Below are positions 55,847-64,000 of a stretch of DNA of 64,000 nucleotides, one piece after another. The position numbers and the translations under genes were made by a program. Origin of the DNA: Megalopta genalis. Taxonomy: Eukaryota; Arthropoda; Insecta; Hymenoptera; Halictidae. The notes beneath the pieces are model-generated. The model ran no database searches. It was given only the letters and a program-made list of their open reading frames with translations, and had not been told where the DNA came from. The stretch lies in the NCBI RefSeq assembly GCF_051020955.1, contig NW_027476216.1, positions 62,001 through 126,000 of the forward strand, written 5' to 3'. The first letter of the stretch is position 1; every line of letters starts with the position of its first letter.

Positions 55847-58069
55847 TTGAAGTTAAATCATGTATATCACAAGCATTTGCAGCTAAACCATTTGTTTCGC
55901 ATGGATTCGAAGATAACCCTTCTACTTCGCATTGATTTCAAGTTAAATCATGTGTTTCGCATGGATTTGAATCTAACTCGTTTCTTTCGTATGCTGTTGA
56001 AGCTGAATCATGTATATCACAAGTATTTGAAGCTACTCTATTCGTTTCGCATGGATTCGAAGATAACCCTTCTACTTCGCATTGATTTCAAGTTAAATCA
56101 TGTGTTTCGCATGGATTTGAAACTAACTCGTTTGTTTCGCATGCTGTTGAAACTAGATCATGTATATCACAAGTATTTGAAGCTATATCATTTGTTTTGC
56201 CTGGATTCGAAGATAACCCTTCCAATTCGCATTGATTTGGAGTTAAATCATGTGTTTCGCATGGATTTGAAGCTAACTCGTTTTTTTTGCATGCTGTTCA
56301 AGCTAAATCAAGTATATCACAAGTATTTAAAGTTAAACCATTTGTTTCGCATGGATTCGAAGATAAGCCTTCTACTTCGCATTGATTTTAATCTAAATCA
56401 TGTGTATCGCATGGATTTGAAGCTAACTCGTTTTCTTCGCATGCTGTTGAAGCTAAATCAAGTATATCACAAGTATTTGAAGCTAAACTATTCGTTTCGC
56501 ATGGGTTCGAAGATAAGCCTTCCACTTCGCATTGATTTGAAGCTAAATCATGTGTTTCGCATGGAGTTGAAACTAACTCGTTTGTTTCGCATGCTGTTGA
56601 AGCTAAATCATGTATATCACAAGTATTTGAAGTTAAACAATTTGTTTCGCATGGATTCGAAGATAATCCATATACTTCGCATTGATTTGAAGCTAAATCA
56701 TGTGTTTCGCATGGATTTGAAACTAACTCGTTTGTTTCGCATGGTGTCGAATCTAAATCATGTATATCACAAGTATTTGAAGCTGTATCATTTGTTTCGC
56801 ATGGATTCGAAGATAACCCTTCTAATTCGCATTGATTTTAATCTAAATCATCTGTTTCGCATGGATTTGAAGCTAACTCGTTTGTTTCGAATGCAGTTGA
56901 AGCTGAATCATGTATATCACAAGTATTTGAAGCTACTCTATTCGTTTCGCATGGATTCGAAGATAACCCTTCTACTTCGCATTGATTTCAAGTTAAATCA
57001 TGTGTTTCGCATGGATTTGAAACTAACTCGTTTGTTTCGCATGCTGTTGAAACTAGATCATGTATATCACAAGTATTTGAAGCTATATCATTTGTTTTGC
57101 CTGGATTCGAAGATAACCCTTCCAATTCGCATTGATTTGGAGCTAAATCATGTGTTTCGCATGGATTTGAATTCAACTCTTTTGTTTCGCATGCTGTTGG
57201 AACTAAATCATGTATATCACAAGTATTTGAAGCTATATCATTTGTTTCGCATTTATTCGAAGATAACCCTTCTACTTCGCATTGATTTGAAGCTAAATCA
57301 TGTGTTTCGCATGGATTTGAATCTAACTCGTTTATTTCGCATGCTGTTGAAGCTAAATCATGTGTATCACAAGTATATGAATCTAATCCATTTGTTTCGC
57401 ATGGATTCGAAGATAAGCCTTCCACTTCGCATTGATTTGAAGCTAAATCATGTGTTTCGCACGGATTTGAAGTTAACTCGTTTGTTTCGCATGCAGTTGA
57501 AGCTAAATCATGTATATCACAAGTATTTGCAGCTAAACCATTTGTTTCGCATGGATTCCAAGATAACCCTTCTACTTCGCATTGATTTGAAGCTAAATCA
57601 TGTGTTTCGCATGGATTTGGATCTAACTCGTTTATTTCGCATGCTGTTGAAGCTAAATCGTGTGTATCACAAGTATATGAATCTAATCCATTTGTTTCGC
57701 ATGGATTCGAAGATAAGCCTTCCACTTCGCATTGATTTTAATCTAAATCATGTGTATCGCATGGATTTGATGCTAACTCGTTTGTTTCGCATGCAGTTGA
57801 AGCTGAATCATGTATATCACAAGTATTTGAAGCTAAACTATTCGTTTCGCATGGATTCGAAGATATGCCTTCCACATAGCATTGATTTGAAGCTAAATCA
57901 TGTGTTTCGCATGGATTTGAAGTTACCTCGTTTATTTCGCATGCAGTTGAAGTTAAATCATGTATATCGCAAGTATTTGCAGCTAAACCATTTGTTTCGC
58001 ATGGATTCGATGATAATGCATCTACTTCGCATTGATTTGGAGCTAAATCATGTGTTCGCATGGATTTGA
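55847..58069 (+). other. Plus-strand repeat open frame, 740 codons
   Basis: This is the longest open frame in the window, in the same DLKLNHVFRM-type frame as the one at 28.8-31.0 kb. It ends where the 1-bp deletion in the 149-bp unit near 58,054 throws the frame to a TGA. The run simply covers a stretch without indels. It crosses the border of the block copied from domain 1, which a real coding sequence would not be expected to do without notice. No start context, signal sequence or distinct domain was seen. Confidence 0.1.
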
Positions 58070-58933
58070 AGCTAACTCGTTTGTTTCGCATGCTGGTGAA
58101 GCTGAATCATGTATATCACAAGTATTTGAAGCTACTCTATTCGTTTCGCATGGATTCGAAGATAACCCTTCTACTTCGCATTGATTTCAAGTTAAATCAT
58201 GTGTTTCGCATGGATTTGAAACTAACTCGTTTGTTTCGCATGCTGTTGAAACTAGATCATGTATATCACAAGTATTTGAAGCTATATCATTTGTTTTGCC
58301 TGGATTCGAAGATAACCCTTCCAATTCGCATTGATTTGGAGCTAAATCATGTGTTTCGCATGGATTTGAATTCAACTCTTTTGTTTCGCATGCTGTTGGA
58401 ACTAAATCATGTATATCACAAGTATTTGAAGCTATATCATTTGTTTCGCATTTATTCGAAGATAACCCTTCTACTTCGCATTGATTTGAAGCTAAATCAT
58501 GTGTTTCGCATGGATTTGAATCTAACTCGTTTATTTCGCATGCTGTTGAAGCTAAATCATGTGTATCACAAGTATATGAATCTAATCCATTTGTTTCGCA
58601 TGGATTCGAAGATAAGCCTTCCACTTCGCATTGATTTGAAGCTAAATCATGTGTTTCGCACGGATTTGAAGTTAACTCGTTTGTTTCGCATGCAGTTGAA
58701 GCTAAATCATGTATATCACAAGTATTTGCAGCTAAACCATTTGTTTCGCATGGATTCCAAGATAACCCTTCTACTTCGCATTGATTTGAAGCTAAATCAT
58801 GTGTTTCGCATGGATTTGGATCTAACTCGTTTATTTCGCATGCTGTTGAAGCTAAATCATGTGTATCACAAGTATATGAATCTAATCCATTTGTTTCGCA
58901 TGGATTCGAAGATAAGCCTTCCACTTCGCATTG
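56900..58933. repeat. Two 835-bp copies flanking a foreign-domain block
   Basis: Bases of about 56,900-57,734 and 58,099-58,933 match at an offset of 1,199, sharing gaagctactctattcg, gaaactagatc, ttttgcctgg and gaattcaactc. Between them lies a block of about 364 bp that belongs by its variants to the domain near 11.4 kb. A partial third copy starts near 56,005. One difference seen is aaatcgtgtg near 57,656 against aaatcatgtg near 58,855. Confidence 0.82.
57735..58098. repeat. Block matching 11.45, 14.26 and 17.71 kb
   Basis: This block follows 11,449-11,812, 14,263-14,626 and 17,706-18,069 almost base for base. It includes the odd variants atagcattg, cgatgataatgc, the 149-bp unit gtgttcgcatg near 58,054 and gctggtgaagct. 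One difference seen is atgccttcc here against atgcctccc in the three left copies. It is the only place right of 18.5 kb where I found the gtgttcgcatg deletion. It was probably copied from domain 1, or from a common source outside the window. Confidence 0.85.
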
Positions 58934-60990
58934 ATTAGAAGCTAAATCAGGTGTTTCGCATGGATTTGAAGCTAACTCGTTTGTTTCGCATGCTGTTGAA
59001 GCTAAATCATGTATATCACAAGTATTTGAAGCTATATCATATGTATCGCATGGATTCGAAGATAATCCATGTTCTTCGCATTCATTTGAAGCTAAATCAT
59101 GTGTTTCGCATGGATTTGAAGTTAACTCGTTTGTTTCGCATGCTGTTTAAGCTAAATCATGTATATCACAAGTATTTGAAGCTAAACCATTTGTTACGCA
59201 TGGATTCGAAGATCAGCCTTCTACTTCGCATTGATTTAAGGCTAAATCATGCGTTCCGCTGGATTTTAAGCTAACTCGTTTTTTTCGCATGCAGTTGAAG
59301 CTAAATCATGTATGTCACAAGTATTTGAAGCTATATCATATGTTTCGCATGGATTCCAAGATAACCCTTCTAATTCCCATTGGTTTGAAGCTAAATCATG
59401 TGTTTCGCATGGATTTGAAGCTAACTCGTTTGTTTCGCATGCTGTTGAAGCTAAATCAAGTGTATCACAAGTAGTTGAAGCCAAACCATTTGCTTCGCAT
59501 GGATTCGAAGATCAGTCTTCTACTTCGCATTGATTAGATGCTAAATCATGTGTTTCGCATGGATTTGAAGTTAACACCTTTGTTTCGCATGCAGTTGAAG
59601 CTAAATCATGTATATCACAAGTATTTGCAGCTAAACCATTTGTTTCGCATGGATTCGAAGATAACCCTTCTACTTCGTATTGATTTCAAGTTAAATCATG
59701 TGTTTCACATGGATTTGAATCTAACTCGATTCTTTCGTATGCTGTTGAAGCTAAATCATGTATATCACAAGTATATGAAGCTAATCCATTTGTTTCGCAT
59801 GGATTCGAAGATAACCCTTCTAATTCGCATTGATTTGGAGCTAAATCATGTGTTTCGCATGGTTTTGAAGCTAACTCGTTTGTTTCGCACGCTGTTGAAG
59901 CTAAATCAAGTGTATCACAAGTATTTGAAGCTAAACCATTTGCTTCGCGTGGATTCGAAGATAAGCCTTCTACTTCGCATTTATCAGATGCTAAATCATG
60001 TGTTTCGCATGGATTTGGATCTAACTCGTTTATTTCGCATGCTGTTGAAGCTAAATTATGTATATCACAAGTATAAGAAGCTAATCCGTTTGTTTCGCAT
60101 GGATTCGAAGATAAGCCTTCTACTTCGCATTGATTTGAAGCTAAATCATGTGTTTCGCATGGATTTGATTCTAACTCGTTTGTTTCGGTTGCTGTTGAAG
60201 CTAAATCATGTATATCACAAGTATTTGCAGCTAAACCACTTGTTTCGCATGGATTCGAAGATAACCCTTCTGCTTCGCATTGATTTCAAGTTAAATCATG
60301 TGTTTCGCATGCATTTGAATCTAACTCGTTTATTTCGTATGCTGTTTAAACTAAATCATGTATATCACAAGTATATGAAGCTAATCCATTTGTTTCGCAT
60401 GTATTCGAAGATAAGCCATCTAATTCGCATTGATTTGAAGCTAAATCATGTGTTTCGCATGGATTTGAATCTACCTCGTTTTTTTCGCATGCAGTTGAAG
60501 CTAAATCATGTACATCAGAAGTATTTGAAGCTAAACCATTTGTTTCGCATGGATTCGAAGATAATCCATGTCCTTCGCATTCATTTGAAGCTAAATCATG
60601 TGTGTCGATTGGATTTGAAGATAACTCGTTTGTTTCGCATGCTGTTAAAGCTAAATCATGTATATAACAAGTATTTGAAGATAAACAATTTGTTTCGCAT
60701 GGATTCGAAGATAATCCATCTTCTTCGCATTGATTTGAAGCTAAATCATGTGTTTCGCATGGATTTGAAGCTAACTCGTTTGTTTCGCATGCTGTTGAAT
60801 CTAAATCATGTATATCACAAGTATTTGAAGCTATATCATATGTTTCGCATGGATTCGAAGATAACCCTTCTAATTCGCATTGATTTGAAGCTAAATCATG
60901 TGTTTCGCATGGATTTGAAGCTACACACGTTTTTTTCGCATGAAGTTGAAGCTAAATCATGTACATCACAAGTATTTGAAGCTAAACCAT

Positions 60991-63900
60991 TTGTCGCATG
61001 CATTCGAAGATAATCCATCTACTTCGCATTAATTTGAAGCTAAATCATGTGTTTCGCTTGGATTTGATGATAACTCGTTTGTTTCGCATGCTGTTGAAGC
61101 TAAATCATGTATATAACAAGTATTTGAAGCTAAACCATTTGTTTCGCAAGGATTCGAAGATAAGTCTCCAACTTCGCATTGATTTGAAGCTAAATCATGT
61201 GTTTCGCATGGATTTGAAGCTAACTCGTTTGTTTCGCATGCAGTTGAAGCTGAACCATGTATATCACAAGTATTTGAAGCTAAACTATTCGTTTCGCATG
61301 GATTCGAAGGTAAGCCTTCCACTTCGCATTGATTTGAAGCTAAATCATGTGTTTCGCATGGATTTGAAGTTAACTCGTTTGTTTCGCATGCAGTTGAAGC
61401 TAAATCATGTATATCACAAGCATTTGCAGCTAAACCATTTGTTTCGCATGGATTCGAAGATAACCCTTCTACTTCGCATTGATTTGAAGTTAAATCATGT
61501 GTTTCGCATGGATTTGAATCTAACTCGTTTATTTCGCATGCTGTTGAAGCTAAATCATGTATATCGCAAGTATATGAAGCTAATCCAATTGTTTCGCATG
61601 GATTCGAACATAAGCCTCCTACTTCGCATTGATTTGAAGCTAAATCATGTGTTTCGCATGGATTTGAAGCTAACTCGTTTGTTTCGCATGCTGTTGAAGC
61701 TAAATCATGTATATCACAAGTATTTGAAGCTAAACCATTTGTTTCGCATGGATTCGAAGATAAGCCTCCTACTTCGCATTGATTTGAAGCTAAATCATGT
61801 GTTTCGCATGGATTTGAAGCTAACTCGTTTGTTTCGCATGCAGTTGAAGCTGAACCATGTATATCACAAGTATTTGAAGCTAAACTATTCGTTTCGCATG
61901 GATTCGAAGGTAAGCCTTCCACTTCACATTGATTTGAAGCTAAATCATGTGTTTCGCATGGGTTTGAGTCTAACTCGTTTGTTTCGCATGCTGTTGAAGC
62001 TAAATCAAGTGTATCACAAGTATTTGAAGCCAAATCATTTGCTTCGCATGGATTCGAAAATCAGCCTTCTACTTCGCATTGATTAGATGCTAAATCATGT
62101 GTTTCGCATGGATTTGAAGCTAACTCGTTTTTTTCGCATGCAGTTGAAGCTAAATCATGTACATCACAAGTATTTGAAGCTAAACCATTTGTTTCGCATG
62201 GATTCGAAGACAGTGCATCTACTTCGCATTGATTTGAAGATAAATCATGTGTCTCGCATGGATTTGAAGTTAACTCGTTTGTTTCAAATGCAGTTGAAGC
62301 TAAATCATGTACATCACAAGTATTTGAAGCTAAACCATTTGTCGCTTGCCTTCGAAGATAATCCATCTACTTCGCATTAATTTGAAGCTAAATCATGTGT
62401 TTCGCTTGGATTTGATGATAACTCGTTTGTTTCGCATGCTGTTGAAGCTAAATCATGTATATCACAAGTATTTGAAGCTAAACCATTTGTTTCGCATGGA
62501 TTCGAAGATAAGTCTCCTACTTCGCATTGATTTGAAGCTAAATCATGTGTTTCGCATGGATTTGAAGCTAACTCGTTTGTTTCGCATGCAGTTGAAGCTG
62601 AACCATGTATATCACAAGTATTTGAAGCTAAACTATTCGTTTCGCATGGATTCGAAGGTAAGTCTTCCACTTCGCATTGATTTGAAGCTAAATCATGTGT
62701 TTCGCATGGATTTGAATCTAACTCGTTTGTTTCGCATGCTGTTGAATCTAAATCGTGTATATCACAAGTATTTGAAGCTATATCATATGTTTCGCATGGA
62801 TTCCAAGATAACCCTTCTAATTCGCATTGATTTGAAGCTAAATCATGTGTTTCGCATGGATTTGAAGCTAACTCGTTTGTTTCGCATGCTGTTGAAGCTA
62901 AATCATGTATATCACAAGTATTTGAAGCTATATCATATGTTTCGCATGGATTCGAAAATAACCCTTCTAATTCGCATTGATTTGAAGCTAAATCATGTGT
63001 TTCGCATGGTTTTGAAGCTAACTCGTTTTTTTCGCATGCAGTTGAAGCTAAATCATGTACATCACAAGTATTTGAAGATAAACCATTTGTCGGATGGATT
63101 CGAAGATAATCCATCTACTTCGCATTGATTTGAAGCTAAATCATGTGTTTCGCTTGGATTTGAAGCTAACTCGTTTGTTTCGCATGCAGTTGAAGCTGAA
63201 TCATGAATATCACAAGTATTTGAAGCTAATCTATTCGTTTCGCATGGATTCGAAGGTAAGCCTTCCACTTCGCATTGATTTGAAGCTAAATCATGTGTTT
63301 CGCATGGATTTGAAGTTAACTCGTTTGTTTCGCATGCAGTTGAAGCTAAATCATGTATATCGCAAGTATTTGAAGCTATATCATTTGTTTCGCATTTATT
63401 CGAAGATAAGCCTTCTACTTCGCATTGATTTTAATCTAAATCATGCGTTTCGCATGGATTTGAAGCTAACTCGTTTGTTTCGCATGCAGTTGAAGCTGAA
63501 TCATGTATATCACGAGTATTTGAAGCTAAACCATTTGATTCCCATGGATTTGAAGCTAAGCTTTCTACTTAGCATTGATTTGAAGATAAATCATGTTTTT
63601 CGCTTGGACTTGAAGTTAACTCGTTTGCTTCGCATGCTGTTGAAGCTAAATCATGTATATCACAAGTATTTGAAGTTAAACAATTTGTTTCGCATGGATT
63701 CGAAGATAATCCATATACTTCGCATTGATTTGAAGCTAAATCATGCGTTTCGTATGGATTTGAATCTAACTCGTTTGTTTCGCATGCTGTTGAAACTAAA
63801 TCATGTATATCACAAGTATTTGAAGCTATATCATTTGTTTCGCATGTATTCGAAGATGAGCCCTCTACTTCGCACTGATTTTAATCTAAATCATGTGTTT

Positions 63901-64000
63901 CGCATGGATTTGAAGCTAACTCGTTTGTTTCGCATGTAGTTGAAGCTAAATCATGTATATAACAAGTATTTGAAGCTAAACCATTAGTTTCGCATGGATT
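60991..64000. repeat. Domain 4: domain 2-like, then divergent
   Basis: The 148-bp marker returns near 60,991 and in altered form near 62,339 (gtcgcttgcc) and 63,087 (gtcggatgg). The sequence between about 61.0 and 63.1 kb follows the domain 2 pattern closely. From about 63.4 kb the units carry more private changes, for example ttttaatctaaatc near 63,431 and 63,875, agcttaagc-like departures absent but preserved 30-bp order throughout. Whether this rising divergence marks approach to an array edge cannot be judged from the window. Confidence 0.5.
61631..61780. repeat. Representative 150-bp unit (A-B-C-D-E)
   Basis: This copy is very close to consensus and shows the subunit borders: A 61631-61660, B 61661-61690, C 61691-61720, D 61721-61750 and E 61751-61780. 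A, B and D share the ending tttcgcatg. C ends in tatatcacaag and has no CpG. E starts gattcgaag and ends in cgcatt, not cgcatg. The B/C junction makes the palindrome gcatgc and the D/E junction makes ttcgaa, so most units carry both once. Hand count of the consensus gives 29 G and 26 C in 150 bases. Confidence 0.95.

Larger units (their letters stand above)
52341..60990. repeat. Domain 3: array resembling domain 1
   Basis: Variants frequent in the first 18 kb return here: tttaaggctaaatc near 53,240, 54,440, 55,490 and 59,236, and ttttaatctaaatc near 53,838, 54,887, 56,388, 56,835 and 57,735. A separate 1-bp-short form of A (ccgctgg or ccgccgg for ccgcatgg) occurs near 53,262, 54,459, 55,508 and 59,256, matching one near 20,573. 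The 148-bp marker of domain 2 is absent until about 60,991. The limits are set by these marker variants and are approximate. Confidence 0.6.
1..64000. repeat. Satellite array: 30-bp subunits in 150-bp units
   Basis: Every part of the window can be read as copies of one 30-bp motif. Its most constant parts are ttgaagctaa near the start and tttcgcatg at the end. Five subunit types recur in fixed order: A (aaatcatgtgtttcgc), B (aactcgtttgtttcgc), C (aaatcatgtatatcacaag), D (aaaccatttgtttcgc) and E (gattcgaagataag, then cttctacttcgcatt). Together they make a 150-bp unit. The array starts and stops in mid-unit at the window edges, so neither border is seen. There is no stretch over 300 bp free of the repeat, and no tRNA, rRNA, transposon or ordinary gene was recognised inside it. 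Indels are few and mostly inherited in blocks. A satellite is the simplest reading. A giant repetitive exon is less likely because all open frames are broken repeatedly. Confidence 0.97.

Noticed and set aside
1..64000. More than a hundred open frames of 60-740 codons on both strands as real genes
   Set aside because: They are forced by a 30-bp repeat with no stops in three frames, overlap each other on both strands, start at repeat-internal ATG or GTG codons, and are cut by inherited 1- and 2-bp indels.
1..64000. CRISPR array, suggested by 30-bp repeats at regular spacing
   Set aside because: There are no unique spacers. Every 30 bp is itself a copy of the motif, and no leader or cas gene is present.
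1..64000. TGA as Trp, which would open the FEAKSCVSHG-type plus frame
   Set aside because: The same site is TAA in the 148-bp marker units, and the frame is still broken by indels. The few TGG copies look like ordinary variants.
1..64000. Bacterial giant repeat adhesin or surface protein
   Set aside because: No frame stays open beyond about 740 codons, there is no ribosome-binding context or flanking gene in 64 kb, and frameshifts are inherited in long blocks.
1..64000. CENP-B-box-like motif in the units
   Set aside because: TTCG is present, but the CGGG part of the box is missing from the consensus and was not seen in variants.
1..64000. Pure assembly or sequencing artefact
   Set aside because: Variants are structured by subunit type, domain and duplication block, which random error would not produce. 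Copy number of the near-identical blocks may still be wrong.

Overview
The whole 64 kb window is one uninterrupted tandem array. I found no stretch of unique sequence and no gene, RNA gene, transposon or CRISPR array that stands apart from the repeat. The base unit is 30 bp. Five diverged 30-bp subunits (called A, B, C, D and E here) follow one another in fixed order to make a 150-bp unit. That is about 2,130 subunits, or roughly 425 units. The array runs off both ends of the window, so its true length and its borders are not visible. The consensus unit is about 37% GC by hand count. It keeps 6 CpG per 150 bp, against about 5 expected from base composition.

The size, the nested order (30 bp, 150 bp, then 0.3-3.7 kb blocks) and the absence of any conventional gene point to satellite DNA of a eukaryote. 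The lack of CpG loss argues against a heavily CpG-methylated genome such as a vertebrate or most plants. An invertebrate, protist or fungus fits better. I cannot name the species.

Layout: (1) about 1-18.5 kb is a heterogeneous domain with roughly 30 copies of a 149-bp unit that lacks one T in subunit A. (2) About 18.5-52.3 kb is a more uniform domain marked by a 148-bp unit with a 2-bp deletion in subunit D. (3) About 52.3-61 kb again carries variants typical of domain 1, including a block of about 364 bp that nearly matches sequence 40-46 kb away. (4) About 61-64 kb resembles domain 2 and then becomes more divergent. Several recent long duplications are laid over this, with spacings of 300, 600, 1,049, 1,199, 1,617, 2,544, 2,814, 2,878, about 3,443-3,743 and 3,534 bp.

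Because 30 is a multiple of 3 and the core 30-mer has no stop in three of its six frames, long open frames appear on both strands at once. They reach 740 codons on + and 548 on -. They are broken again and again by inherited 1- and 2-bp indels and by stops, so I treat them as products of the repeat and not as genes. The one frame worth a second look is on the minus strand. It encodes a decapeptide repeat with a cysteine every ten residues. Differences among the five subunits fall slightly more often on its third codon positions, so the array may have grown from a coding minisatellite.
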